Assembly (NCBI RefSeq): GCF_900086725.1
Contig: NZ_LT574835.1
Coordinates: 128,740-192,739 of the forward strand
From: Bariatricus massiliensis
Lineage (GTDB): Bacteria; Bacillota; Clostridia; Lachnospirales; Lachnospiraceae
Direction of reading: 5' to 3'
Length of the DNA stretch: 64,000 nt
The translations under genes and the position numbers were made by a program. Within the stretch, counting starts at the first letter, position 1. Each line of letters begins with the position of its first letter. The notes beneath the pieces are model-generated. The model saw only the letters and a program-made list of their open reading frames with translations, was not told where the DNA came from and did not search any database. This document shows positions 52,115 to 61,243 of the stretch, one piece after another.

Positions 52115-52945
52115 TTACAGTTCTATCGTCTTCCCCGTCTCCATATACTCAATCCGCTCTCCCAGCGTCTTTTTCATAATCTCATACCCCTTCGTCCCGG
52201 TACAATGCCCTGTATAGATATGCTCAATGTCTTCCTCGAGAAGAAGCTGTGCCAGCTTCTGCACTTCACCGTCCGTATAGGCCAGCTGCTCCGGCGTATG
52301 TCTCATCAGATGGAAACCACCCAATACGGCATATATACTCTTGTCGGGAAATGTTTCTTTCACTTCCCTTATAATCGTATCAATTCCCGCATGGCTGCAG
52401 CTATTTATCAGGACCATCCCCTTTAGGGTGTGGAATACCATGGTCTGTTCGTGCGCAAATGTGTCCGGGCGGTCGCCCTTTGAGGTCTTGACGAACATCC
52501 CCGACTTCTGCGTGCGTGCCTCACAGTTGATTTTGTGGGGTATCAGGTAGACTCCTTTCGCCAAAGAGTAATCTCCCCCTATGTAATGAATCCGTTCGGA
52601 CCACTTCTTCAAAAATCCACGGGGAATGCCGATATATTCCTCTCCCTTTGTCACCATGCTGTAACAATTCTCCTTAGTTCCCGCCCGCAGGTAAAGGCCG
52701 GCTCTCGTGTTATATTTCAGCAGCTCGTCGAACCCGCCACAATGGTCATAGTGGGCATGAGACAAGACCGCTTCATCCACCTCCTTTAAATCCACATTCA
52801 GGAGCTTTGCATTTTCCATAAATTTAGCGGTGCTGCCTGAATCCAAAAGATATTTCCGGCCGTCATATTCAATGTAAAATGACAATCCATGCTCCGTCTC
52901 CAGTTGATCCGGCCCTCTGTTTTCTATAAGAACGACTATCTTCAT
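52115..52945 (-). CDS. MBL-fold metallohydrolase
   Basis: 276 residues. The zinc motif is SHAHYDHCGG (HxHxDH) near residue 61, with further His ligands in INSCSHAG and TGHCTG. The layout matches the archaeal/clostridial group annotated as dihydropterin-ribofuranosylaminobenzene phosphate synthase-like. The substrate is unknown. The start follows AGAAGGGAT. Unrelated in function to the neighbouring island as far as can be seen. Confidence 0.88.
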   Translation of the reverse strand: MKIVVLIENRGPDQLETEHGLSFYIEYDGRKYLLDSGSTAKFMENAKLLNVDLKEVDEAVLSHAHYDHCGGFDELLKYNTRAGLYLRAGTKENCYSMVTKGEEYIGIPRGFLKKWSERIHYIGGDYSLAKGVYLIPHKINCEARTQKSGMFVKTSKGDRPDTFAHEQTMVFHTLKGMVLINSCSHAGIDTIIREVKETFPDKSIYAVLGGFHLMRHTPEQLAYTDGEVQKLAQLLLEEDIEHIYTGHCTGTKGYEIMKKTLGERIEYMETGKTIEL

Positions 52946-53108
52946 CTTATCCCTTCTTTCTTGCTCTGTTTGAACTCTAACGAATGAAATACAGTATAGT
53001 TATATTCTAACACAAAATGTTCCTTTCCTGTCAAAAATATGTTATGATTGTACATAGAATGCATGGACCGGAAGCCGGCCGTAATACGAATGACAAGGAG
53101 GAAAATGC

Positions 53109-53894
53109 ATGGAAACATTAGACTATAAGACAGCCTCAATGGAAGCCGACAATCTTGAGGCCCAATGGCTGAATTCAGAAAATCCGGAAGATTTTATCCG
53201 AAATAATAAAAATTTCAACCGGCTGATGATGAAATACCGCTGTGCCATCCGGGAGCTGCAGACCAAGCTGGAAGTTCTTGACGATGAATTTTCCGTTGCC
53301 AATCAGAGGAATCCTATCTCTTCTATCAAGTCACGGATTAAAAAACCGGCCAGCATCTACGATAAGCTGCGCCGCCGCGGTTTTCCATTTACAGAGGCAA
53401 GTATTGTAGAAAATTTAGATGATGTTGCAGGTGTACGGGTCATATGCCCATTTATCAAAGATATCTATGAAGTGGCCAATCTGCTCACTTCACAGGATGA
53501 CATTACCGTACTCAAGATCAAGGACTACATAGAGAGTCCAAAGCCCAATGGCTATCGCAGCTACCACATGATAGTTGAGATTCCCGTATTCTTCTCAGAA
53601 GGTAAGATGCCCATGAGGGCCGAACTTCAGATACGCACGATTGGCATGGATTTTTGGGCCAGCCTTGACCATCAGCTCCATTACAAAAAGGATATCGGCA
53701 CCGGAGAAGCAATTGAAGCGATCGAATCCGAGCTTCGCAAGTGTGCAGAGACTGTGAATGAGACCGACCGCCACATGGAAGAAATCAAACGGATGATTGC
53801 TGTTTTTCAAACTACAGGCAGGCTGCCGAACGAGACGGTCAGCCAGCTTTCGGCCTATAGCTTAGACGGCCGTCCGCCATTGGAACATCGATAA
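53109..53894 (+). CDS. relQ: Small alarmone synthetase (RelQ/YjbM type GTP pyrophosphokinase)
   Basis: 261 residues. It transfers pyrophosphate from ATP to GTP/GDP to make (p)ppGpp. The synthetase core is clear: SRIKKPASIYDKLRRRG, DDVAGVRVICPF, SPKPNGYRSYHMIVE and ELQIRTIGMDFWASLDHQLH. There is no HD hydrolase, TGS or ACT domain, as expected for a single-domain SAS with a C-terminal helix. The start follows AAGGAGG. A stand-alone HD hydrolase gene at 56611-57147 could supply the opposing activity. Confidence 0.93.
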   Translation: METLDYKTASMEADNLEAQWLNSENPEDFIRNNKNFNRLMMKYRCAIRELQTKLEVLDDEFSVANQRNPISSIKSRIKKPASIYDKLRRRGFPFTEASIVENLDDVAGVRVICPFIKDIYEVANLLTSQDDITVLKIKDYIESPKPNGYRSYHMIVEIPVFFSEGKMPMRAELQIRTIGMDFWASLDHQLHYKKDIGTGEAIEAIESELRKCAETVNETDRHMEEIKRMIAVFQTTGRLPNETVSQLSAYSLDGRPPLEHR

Positions 53895-53895
53895 C

Positions 53896-53945
53896 AAAGA
53901 AAAGAGGCCCACCCGCTCATTAGGTGGAACCTCTTTTCTTTATTT
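53896..53945. terminator. Bidirectional terminator between relQ and ansA
   Basis: AAAGAAAAGAGG (53896-53907) pairs with CCTCTTTTCTTT (53930-53941), extended inward by CCACC/GGTGG. T-rich on both strands, between convergent genes. Confidence 0.85.
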
Positions 53946-54971
53946 AAAGGCCTTTTCTGCTTCAATACGCTTGGAGAAAAGAATATCGTGATTAATTTTT
54001 GTGAAAAACTTTTCCCGCATACTCTCATAGTCTGTCTCCGGCAGAGCCATAAGCCACATCAGCTTAGTGATAGTCGCCTCCAGCGTCATGTCATATGCTT
54101 CCATCAGGTTAAAGTCCTGCTTCACTTTCTTCCCCACTTCATAGACCGTCATGTTACTTCCTTCATTCGCCACCTGAGTAGTCATAACGACCAGCTTGCC
54201 CATAGCCGTCCACTTCTCCATCTCGGCGTAAAATACCTCTAACAGATTCTGTGGAATCCCGCCTACTCCAAAGCTCTCAATGACAAGACAGTCATAATGC
54301 TCGAATAAATAGGGAAGAATATCCGGCTTCATTCCCGGAATCAATTTCAATACATAAACGCTGTCCTTCATATCATAATAAAAGCGCACGTCTCCCTCAC
54401 AGGGCGCCTCTGAAATATAGCGGACCAGCATGCCGTCCTGAATAACTGCAGGATACGGAAAATTAATGCTGGAAAATGCATTGTAGCTTTTCGCACGCTC
54501 CTTCTTTGCGCGGGTGCCCACTATGACCTTCCCGTCAAATACGATATTCACATTCTGCGACTCCTCGTCCGCCGCATAGATAAAACTATCCAGCAGATTT
54601 GTCTTCGCATCGGTCACATCCATGTTGATAGGCTTCTGGGCTCCGGTAATCACAATCGGCTTTCTTGAATTCTGAATCATGTAGGACAGGGCCGCCGCCG
54701 TATAAGCAAGCGTATCTGTCCCATGGCAGATGACAAATCCGTCATAGCTGTCATAATACTTTTCTACCGCCTCCACCATAAGCTTCCAATGTTCCGGCGC
54801 TACGTTGGTGCTGTCCAGATTGCACACCTGAATCGTGTGAACCTCACATACATCCTTGACTGCTGGTATGTAGGAAAGGATGTCCTCCGGCGATAAGCCC
54901 GGCGCAAGCCCCTGTTCCGTCTGCCTAGACGCTATTGTTCCACCCGTTCCAATCATTAAAATCTTTTTCAT
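53940..54971 (-). CDS. ansA: L-asparaginase (type I, cytoplasmic)
   Basis: 343 residues from the ATG at 54971 behind CAGGGAGAG; the frame is open to 54989. It hydrolyses asparagine to aspartate and ammonia. Catalytic Thr motifs are IGTGGTIASR at the N-terminus and VICHGTDTLAYTAAAL near residue 85. VTGAQKPINMDVTDAKTNL completes the active site. No signal peptide, consistent with the cytoplasmic type. Confidence 0.94.
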   Translation of the reverse strand: MKKILMIGTGGTIASRQTEQGLAPGLSPEDILSYIPAVKDVCEVHTIQVCNLDSTNVAPEHWKLMVEAVEKYYDSYDGFVICHGTDTLAYTAAALSYMIQNSRKPIVITGAQKPINMDVTDAKTNLLDSFIYAADEESQNVNIVFDGKVIVGTRAKKERAKSYNAFSSINFPYPAVIQDGMLVRYISEAPCEGDVRFYYDMKDSVYVLKLIPGMKPDILPYLFEHYDCLVIESFGVGGIPQNLLEVFYAEMEKWTAMGKLVVMTTQVANEGSNMTVYEVGKKVKQDFNLMEAYDMTLEATITKLMWLMALPETDYESMREKFFTKINHDILFSKRIEAEKAFK

Positions 54972-55164
54972 ATGTTCTCTCCCTGACATTTCGTATTACG
55001 GCGCTGTATTCCCCAGTCCAGAACCGTTTTCCTTCTATATTTTACTATATCCGCCTCCATTCCACAACCCGGGGCTTTTGAAATCCAAAAAAATCTCTAT
55101 AAAAATAAAAAACGGGATAGGCAAAACCTACTGGAAATGATATACTGGTTCGGGGTGTTTTACT

Positions 55165-56529
55165 ATGAGAGGAAATATTGATTTACTGCACGGTCCTATT
55201 TTTCCGTCACTGACCAAATTAGCTCTGCCCATTATGGCGACTTCCTTTGTTCAGATGGCTTACAATATGACCGACATGATATGGATTGGACGTATCGGAA
55301 GCGGCGCTGTCGCCGCCGTAGGAGCTTCCGGTATGTATATGTGGCTTGCCAACGGCATTGCCACCATGCCTAAAATGGGCGGACAAGTGAAGACTGGCTA
55401 TTCCATCGGCGCGGATGACTCTGAGGGAGCGGCATCTTATGCTAAGAGCGCGATTCAGATTGCCATATTTGCCGGTATTTTATATGGAATTATCGCTCTT
55501 CTGTTCTCCGGGCCTTTGATTGGCTTTTTTAACCTGCACAGCGGTGAGATTATCGGACAGGCTGAAATCTATTTAAAAATAACCTGTGGATTGGTGGTAT
55601 TTTCTTTTACGAACCAAGTACTGACCGGAATCACCACAGCTATGGGTAACAGCCGTATCTCTTTTCTGGCGACCACTGCAGGCCTGATTATTAATATAGT
55701 ACTGGATCCGGTTTTGATTTTCGGTGTGGGACCGTTCCCCAGAATGGGCGTTACCGGCGCCGCCATTGCAACAGTTATCGCACAGATGATTGTCACTGGC
55801 GTTTTCGCAGTTTACGCCATGCATGAGACCACGCTCTTTTCCCACATACATCTGTTGAAAAGACCGGAGGCCTCCCACATAGCAGAGATTGTTAAAATAG
55901 GGTTTCCGACTTCTATCCAAAGCATGACATTTACCGGAATCTCTATGATTCTGACAAGACTTGTCACGAACTTTGGAGACGCCGCCATCGCGATACAGCG
56001 TGTAGGCTCACAGATAGAGGGGATTTCATGGGTCACGGCCGAAGGCTTCGGAGCGGCGGTCAATTCGTTCTTAGCCCAGAACCTTGGGGCGAGAAGCCGC
56101 AAACGAATCGTGAGCGGTTACCGCGTCTCCCTGACCGTCACTTTCTTCTGGGGACTGATGTGCACTCTTGTGCTGATTCTCTTTCCAGAACCTATTTTCC
56201 GGCTATTTATCCCGGAGGCAGAACTTCTCCCTATGGGTGTCAGCTATTTGAAGATTCTCGGACTGTCTCAGCTGTTCATGTGCGTTGAACTGACGACCGC
56301 AGGCGCTTTTGCCGGACTTGGCAGAACTGTTCCACCGTCAATCGTAAGCATCGTCTTCACAGCCGCAAGAATTCCTTTGGCATTTCTTCTGGCGGACACT
56401 GTACTTGGTCTGAACGGTGTCTGGTGGAGCGTTTCTATCTCGAGCATTGTCAAAGGCTTCCTGATATGTATATGGTTCCTGTACTTTTTGAAAAAACAGC
56501 TGCATATATCTACCGATGAAGAAATATAA
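55165..56529 (+). CDS. MATE-family multidrug exporter
   Basis: 454 residues with twelve membrane helices in two MATE bundles. The first helix region SLTKLALPIMATSFVQMAYN and MTDMIWIGRIGSGAVAAVG are typical; the second bundle starts IVKIGFPTSIQSMTFTGISM. It exports cationic drugs or metabolites against Na+ or H+; substrate unknown. The ribosome site (GGGGTG) is weak. Followed by a bidirectional terminator. Confidence 0.92.
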   Translation: MRGNIDLLHGPIFPSLTKLALPIMATSFVQMAYNMTDMIWIGRIGSGAVAAVGASGMYMWLANGIATMPKMGGQVKTGYSIGADDSEGAASYAKSAIQIAIFAGILYGIIALLFSGPLIGFFNLHSGEIIGQAEIYLKITCGLVVFSFTNQVLTGITTAMGNSRISFLATTAGLIINIVLDPVLIFGVGPFPRMGVTGAAIATVIAQMIVTGVFAVYAMHETTLFSHIHLLKRPEASHIAEIVKIGFPTSIQSMTFTGISMILTRLVTNFGDAAIAIQRVGSQIEGISWVTAEGFGAAVNSFLAQNLGARSRKRIVSGYRVSLTVTFFWGLMCTLVLILFPEPIFRLFIPEAELLPMGVSYLKILGLSQLFMCVELTTAGAFAGLGRTVPPSIVSIVFTAARIPLAFLLADTVLGLNGVWWSVSISSIVKGFLICIWFLYFLKKQLHISTDEEI

Positions 56530-56572
56530 TCTAGAATTGAAAATATGCTTTACCCGCATTGTTTTCTATAAA

Positions 56573-56610
56573 GAACCGGACGGCCTTATGGGCCGTCCGG
56601 TTCTCTTTAT
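56573..56610. terminator. Bidirectional terminator after the MATE gene
   Basis: GAACCGGACGGCC (56573-56585) and GGCCGTCCGGTTC (56591-56603) form a perfect 13-bp stem followed by TCTTTATC; it also serves the convergent HD gene. Confidence 0.9.
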
Positions 56611-57147
56611 CTATTCAAAATTTTTCTGAATCAAAAGGCAGTACTCTTCAAATGCCGGCGTCTCCGCAAAGCTTTCCCGAAGCGCATCACGCACCCCCTT
56701 ATAATACCAGCCTATCATTTCCTTATCTTTCATTCGGAAACGGTTCCACAGCTCCTCCCCGCAGACAGGATAATCCCTGTCAATATCCCGCATATTCGAT
56801 AACTTGTCCGCAAGGCCAATCATCTGGACTTCGTGGGGCGCATGCCTCATATGCTCAATTGTCGCGCCTTTTCTTTCTAGCCATGACTTAGACTTGTCTT
56901 CACTTTCCTGTGCGACAAACGACGCGACACGCTGCGAAAATAATCGGGCAAGCTCTTCTGCGGTCACCTCCTCACAGTCTTCAATCGTATCGTGCAGTAT
57001 CGCTGCACTGATGGCCTCTTCATCCCGGGTCATGGAAGCCACAATATCCCCGACTTCTATGGGATGCACAATATACGGTCTCTTCGTTCCTTTGCGGAAC
57101 TGTCCGTCGTGTACTTTGGTTGCGAATTCGATGGCTTTGTCTACCAT
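56611..57147 (-). CDS. Small HD-domain hydrolase, alarmone-hydrolase-like
   Basis: 178 residues. The HD metal motif is AAILHDTIEDCEEV (about residue 50), preceded by HPIEVGDIVASM and followed by KLSNMRDIDRDYP; this arrangement (H…HD…ED…N) is that of the RelA/SpoT hydrolase domain and of single-domain small alarmone hydrolases. No synthetase domain is present. With relQ 3 kb away it could degrade (p)ppGpp, but related HD proteins hydrolyse other nucleotides. The start follows AGGAGGA. Confidence 0.82.
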   Translation of the reverse strand: MVDKAIEFATKVHDGQFRKGTKRPYIVHPIEVGDIVASMTRDEEAISAAILHDTIEDCEEVTAEELARLFSQRVASFVAQESEDKSKSWLERKGATIEHMRHAPHEVQMIGLADKLSNMRDIDRDYPVCGEELWNRFRMKDKEMIGWYYKGVRDALRESFAETPAFEEYCLLIQKNFE

Positions 57148-57272
57148 GATATTCCTCCTCGTATCTACTGCAGAATATATTTTATTTCTACATCTATCAT
57201 ATCATCTGGCACTTTAAATAACAACAAATAACGTGTATAATTAAAGAGAATAAAAAGAGGAGACTATAAGAG

Positions 57273-58007
57273 ATGAATAAAAAAACTGTTCTGATTACAG
57301 GAGCTTCCCGGGGTATCGGAAAGGCCACCGCCCTCCTTTTTGCCGCCGGAGGATATCATGTTTTTCTGAACTGCAGGAAAACTTGGAAGGATCTGCATCA
57401 AGTAAAGTCGCAGATCGATTCCATGCAGCTGGGTTCATGTGAGATTGTCACCGGAGATGTGGGTAATCCCGAAGATGTGAGAGGTATATTTGATGTGATT
57501 TCGCTCTCATGCGCCGGGCTGGATGTTCTGATAAACAACGCCGGCGTCGCTTATATGGGACTTCTATCAGAGATGAGCGATGGAGACTGGAGCCAAGTCA
57601 TAAGCACAAACCTCTCCTCCGTCTTCTACTGCTGCCGTCAGGCTATCCCACATATGGTCAAAGTAAAGAGAGGCCGCATCATCAACGTCTCCTCCATGTG
57701 GGGAACTGCAGGCGCTTCCTGTGAGGCCGCATATTCCGCATCAAAATCAGGCATACACGGCTTGACCAGAGCCCTTGCCAAGGAGCTTGCGCCCAGCAAT
57801 ATTCAAGTAAACGCCATCGCCTGCGGAGTCATCGATACCGCGATGAACCAGACACTTGATGAGACGGAAAAAGCCGCCCTCCGGGAGGAGATTCCAGCCG
57901 GAAGATTCGGCACTCCTGACGAGGCGGCACAGATGATTTGGGACATTGCCAACGCCCCTGAATATATGACGGGGCAGATTATTGGATTCGATGGAGGCTT
58001 TCTTTAA
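57273..58007 (+). CDS. SDR-family oxidoreductase (FabG-like)
   Basis: 244 residues, classical SDR. NAD(P) loop TGASRGIGKATALLF, NNAGVAYMG, catalytic Ser in INVSSMWGTAG and Tyr-x3-Lys in YSASKSGIHGL; it ends with GQIIGFDGGF. 3-oxoacyl-ACP reductase is the nearest role, but no fab genes are nearby, so the substrate is open. The start follows AGAGGAG. The stop codon lies inside its terminator hairpin. Confidence 0.88.
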   Translation: MNKKTVLITGASRGIGKATALLFAAGGYHVFLNCRKTWKDLHQVKSQIDSMQLGSCEIVTGDVGNPEDVRGIFDVISLSCAGLDVLINNAGVAYMGLLSEMSDGDWSQVISTNLSSVFYCCRQAIPHMVKVKRGRIINVSSMWGTAGASCEAAYSASKSGIHGLTRALAKELAPSNIQVNAIACGVIDTAMNQTLDETEKAALREEIPAGRFGTPDEAAQMIWDIANAPEYMTGQIIGFDGGFL

Positions 58008-58018
58008 GCCTCCTTTTT
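57993..58018 (+). terminator. Terminator overlapping two convergent stop codons
   Basis: GGAGGCTT (57993-58000) and AAGCCTCC (58006-58013) followed by TTTTTCC. The hairpin contains the stop codons of both the SDR gene (58005-58007) and the convergent secreted-protein gene (58004-58006), which overlap by 4 bp. Confidence 0.85.
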
Positions 58019-58753
58019 CCATTTTGCATAAAGTGTAATTTCTGCTGCAGGCTTGTCCTTCCGCTGCAGATTACTCAGAATCTTCGTGCTCTCGTCCACC
58101 TCCGTATTCAGCAGTTTCTCCAATTCTTTAAATTTGCCTTTTTCCGCTAATTTCTTTGTCTCATCGGCTCTAACTTCCCCGTTCTTTGTCTCTATGTACC
58201 ATCCTGCAAAACGATATCCTTCCCGCACCGGTTCCGGCATCACCCCTTCGCTCAACGCCAAACTGTTGCCGTATATTGTATAATCCGTGCCATACCGGCC
58301 GGAGACCTGCTTACTGTCTCCTTTATTTTGCAGTTTTGCACCGTCTCCCCTAGTATTCTTAAGCACAACATTCCCTAAATATGCTGTAGAATCTTTTGCT
58401 CGTCCCTTCTCCACTTCATCTTCCGGTATCTTCCCCTTCAGTGCGTCATAATGGATAATCGTATAAGGCGCCCAAACATAAGCCGTACCGAACACCTTGC
58501 TCTCCAGCCCTTCTCCATTTTTGTCGAACCGGAATCCATAGTGGTATTCTTTCCCGGCATAATAGTAGGTAAAGTATCCGGGAACCCCCGCAGGCGCTCC
58601 CACTTCTCTGTTCAGTGATTTATGGAGGTGAAAACGGATTAGTTCCACTCCCTCCGGATATTCCTCTGCATTTACCATACTGCTCGATGACATGCATAAA
58701 AACATGACTATCATGCACAAAACTGTGAGATATACATATTTCCTTTTCTTCAT
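58004..58753 (-). CDS. Secreted protein with InlB-type repeat
   Basis: 249 residues. A signal peptide is clear (MKKRKYVYLTVLCMIVMFLC, then a Ser-rich stretch and NAEE). The C-terminal part holds PVREGYRFAGWYIE and ends with EITLYAKWKKEA, the InlB B-repeat / Listeria-Bacteroides repeat found in Firmicute surface proteins; the split between the two motifs by about 45 charged residues is unusual. No LPXTG anchor. Function unknown, possibly adhesion. The start follows GAGGGGAAG. Confidence 0.8.
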   Translation of the reverse strand: MKKRKYVYLTVLCMIVMFLCMSSSSMVNAEEYPEGVELIRFHLHKSLNREVGAPAGVPGYFTYYYAGKEYHYGFRFDKNGEGLESKVFGTAYVWAPYTIIHYDALKGKIPEDEVEKGRAKDSTAYLGNVVLKNTRGDGAKLQNKGDSKQVSGRYGTDYTIYGNSLALSEGVMPEPVREGYRFAGWYIETKNGEVRADETKKLAEKGKFKELEKLLNTEVDESTKILSNLQRKDKPAAEITLYAKWKKEA

Positions 58754-58910
58754 ACTTCCCCTCCCCGCACAGACTATTACTATAATAGTGTATGTGGACA
58801 GGCCTTTAAAAAGAACTACTTTATTCCTAATTATTTATTAAGAATTTCTACAGAAAATGCCAAGCTTTATCCGTTATTCTTTTAGTAAGCTATTTAAAGG
58901 AGGATTATCT

Positions 58911-59570
58911 ATGTTATATTCTGTTTTGTATTCATTAGGCGGTGCCTGTACCGATTTTTTGAAATCTCTGCTGTTGTTTGTCCCTCTGGAAATCATTTTT
59001 ATATGCTATGCCAGAAAGCGCCGGTATCATATATCCGCGCGCCATATCACAGGCGTCTGCTTTTTTCAGCTTCTCCTGCTTTTCATATTTATACTCACAG
59101 GTGTCCCTTCACTGCGACAGCTGTTAGAAGATGGCCTCTATTTTTGGCCTGACTCTTTAAATTTAATTCCTTTTACTTACATAGGTGAAGATGTGGTTCC
59201 ATATATTTTGAATATTGTTTTATTTATTCCTTTTGGTTTTCTGTGCCCTCTGCTTTGGAAATCAAAACGATTCTGGTATCGGACGGTGCTTGCCGGCTTC
59301 TCACTCTCCTTGTTAATCGAAGTAAGCCAGATTTTTACATTCCGTGTCACAGATATAGACGATCTTTTAATGAATACACTGGGAACATGCATCGGCTTTT
59401 TTGTCTTTGTCCTCTTCCGAAAACTGGCCCCCTACCTTTCCAATGCCTTCGCTTTGGAAAACGGAGGTGGCTTCCCCGTTTCTAAAGCATTAAGACGCGA
59501 GCAGCCTATATTAGTTACACAGGCTTTCCTCAGCTCTTTTGTTCTGCTCCCGTTCTTGGCAGCTTATTAA
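58911..59570 (+). CDS. VanZ-family membrane protein
   Basis: 219 residues from the ATG at 58911 behind AAAGGAGG; the frame is open to 58857 but without a site. About five helices. VanZ signatures are visible: DSLNLIPFTYIGEDVVPYIL, NIVLFIPFGFLCPLL and SLLIEVSQIFTFRVTDIDDL with LMNTLGTCIGFF. VanZ-like proteins are linked to low-level glycopeptide tolerance; most chromosomal copies have unknown roles. No other van genes are present. Confidence 0.9.
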   Translation: MLYSVLYSLGGACTDFLKSLLLFVPLEIIFICYARKRRYHISARHITGVCFFQLLLLFIFILTGVPSLRQLLEDGLYFWPDSLNLIPFTYIGEDVVPYILNIVLFIPFGFLCPLLWKSKRFWYRTVLAGFSLSLLIEVSQIFTFRVTDIDDLLMNTLGTCIGFFVFVLFRKLAPYLSNAFALENGGGFPVSKALRREQPILVTQAFLSSFVLLPFLAAY

Positions 59571-59591
59571 TAACAGACATTTACCTGTAGA

Positions 59592-60344
59592 TTATCTCAT
59601 GTCCAATTCTACCGGACAGTGGTCGGAGCCCAGTACATCGGTCAATATTTTGGCGTCTTGAATGCGCCCCTCTAATGCCTGAGAAACGCAGAAATAGTCA
59701 ATGCGCCACCCTGCGTTCTTAGCGCGGGCGCTAAAGCGGTAAGACCACCAGGAATAGATTCCCTCCATGTCCGGATAGAAGTAGCGGAACGTATCAATAA
59801 AACCACCCTCCAGAAGTTCCGTAAACCGTGCCCTTTCTTCATCCGTGAACCCCGCATTTTTCCGGTTTGTCTTAGGGTTCTTTAAGTCAATCTCTTTATG
59901 CGCTACGTTTAAATCTCCGCAGAATACCACAGGCTTGGCAGCTTCCAGCCCTTTCAAGTAAGTAAAAAAAGCCGTTTCCCACTCCATCCGATAATCAAGA
60001 CGCTTCAGTCCGTCCTGAGAATTCGGGGTATACACTGTGACCAAATAGAAATCCTCGAACTCCAGTGTTATCACACGTCCTTCTTGGTCATGCTCTTCAA
60101 TGCCGAGACCATAGGCTACGCTTAGCGGCTCTACCTTCGTAAATACAGCCGTCCCCGAATACCCCTTTTTCACAGCATAATTCCAATATTGGTGATATCC
60201 CGGCAATTCTAGCTCCAACTGTCCCTCCTGCATCTTTGTCTCCTGAATGCAAAATATATCAGCATCAGCCTCTCTAAAAAAATCTAAAAATCCTTTCTGC
60301 ACACACGCGCGAATCCCATTTACGTTCCACGAAATCAACTTCAT
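59592..60344 (-). CDS. exoA: Exodeoxyribonuclease III (AP endonuclease)
   Basis: 250 residues, EEP fold. It cleaves abasic sites and degrades DNA 3'-5' in base-excision repair. Metal and catalytic motifs are SWNVNGIRA, CIQETKMQ, VYTPNSQDGLKRLDYR, CGDLNVAHKEIDL and the final GSDHCPVELD. Its ATG overlaps the truA stop codon as ATGA, so the two are coupled. Confidence 0.95.
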   Translation of the reverse strand: MKLISWNVNGIRACVQKGFLDFFREADADIFCIQETKMQEGQLELELPGYHQYWNYAVKKGYSGTAVFTKVEPLSVAYGLGIEEHDQEGRVITLEFEDFYLVTVYTPNSQDGLKRLDYRMEWETAFFTYLKGLEAAKPVVFCGDLNVAHKEIDLKNPKTNRKNAGFTDEERARFTELLEGGFIDTFRYFYPDMEGIYSWWSYRFSARAKNAGWRIDYFCVSQALEGRIQDAKILTDVLGSDHCPVELDMR

Positions 60345-61096
60345 ATCTGTTCCTCCATTTTTTCATAGTATACCTGCTTCAAAAATAATCCTCTTGCCGG
60401 AGCCGGAAATCCCGCCCAAGCCCTGTCTCCCGCCGCAATAATCACGGGTATCTGTGACGGGTACTTTTCCCCAGTCCCCATCTCCAGAAGGGTTCCTGTC
60501 AAAATACGTACCATATGGTATAAAAATCCTTCCCCGGTGAAAGAAAGCTTTATCTTCGATGCCTCCTTGACAATCTGTATATCATAGATTGTGCGGATGG
60601 TATCCATATTTCCCTTCAAATCTGTAAAGCTCTGAAAATTATGAGTGCCAATAAGAAGCCCGGCCGCTTCCTGCATCAAATCTATATTTAATTTCTTCGG
60701 AAAATGAAAGCAATATTTCCTCGTAAATACATCCGGTTTCTCACGTGTATCTATATAGTACTCATAGCACTTGGCCACGGCGCTCTTCCTTGCATGAAAA
60801 TATCCCTTCATCTGAACAAGGCCTATGATCCGTATATCTTCTGGAAGCTGATTATTTAAAGCCGGCCAGACAAAAGGAATGTCAATGGCTTCTTTAAGAA
60901 CCACGCTTGCCTCTTGGGCAAAAGCATGCACGCCGCTGTCGGTACGCCCCGCGCCACTGATATGAACACTATATCCCAATATCTTTCCCAGCGTCCATTC
61001 TATGATGCGCTGTATGGTGTTGTCTGTATTCATCTGTCTCTGCCAGCCCTGATATCTCGTGCCGTCATAAGAGATGGTTAATCTGTAAGTATACAT
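60341..61096 (-). CDS. truA: tRNA pseudouridine(38-40) synthase
   Basis: 251 residues from the ATG at 61096, chosen for the AGAGGAAG site; upstream in-frame ATGs at 61126 and 61114 lack one. It isomerises uridines 38-40 in the anticodon arm. The catalytic Asp is in SGAGRTDSGVHAFAQ; ISYDGTRYQGWQRQ opens the fold and FLYHMVRILTGTLLEMG is conserved near the end. The next gene, exoA, is overlapped by 4 bp. Confidence 0.95.
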   Translation of the reverse strand: MYTYRLTISYDGTRYQGWQRQMNTDNTIQRIIEWTLGKILGYSVHISGAGRTDSGVHAFAQEASVVLKEAIDIPFVWPALNNQLPEDIRIIGLVQMKGYFHARKSAVAKCYEYYIDTREKPDVFTRKYCFHFPKKLNIDLMQEAAGLLIGTHNFQSFTDLKGNMDTIRTIYDIQIVKEASKIKLSFTGEGFLYHMVRILTGTLLEMGTGEKYPSQIPVIIAAGDRAWAGFPAPARGLFLKQVYYEKMEEQI

Positions 61097-61186
61097 AAAC
61101 TTCCTCTCTGCCATTTCATTTTCCATTAATTGTTAATATATTCACATTTTAAATAATACATGTTATAATAAGATTACTGCAAGAAG

Positions 61187-61221
61187 AATGAGTGCGGCAG
61201 CATAATGCTCCCGTACTCATT
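61187..61221 (+). promoter_or_regulatory. Leader hairpin before the second SDR gene
   Basis: AATGAGTGCGG (61187-61197) can pair with CCGTACTCATT (61211-61221), with one G-T pair, 23 bp before the SDR ATG. No T-run follows at once. Role unknown; could be an mRNA-stability or regulatory hairpin. Confidence 0.4.
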
Positions 61222-61243
61222 ATAACACATTAAAGGAGGTTTT

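Noticed and set aside
53004..53034. Promoter of the MBL gene (TTGACA and TAGAAT on the minus strand)
   Set aside because: The spacing is 19 bp, outside the normal range, so it was not listed.
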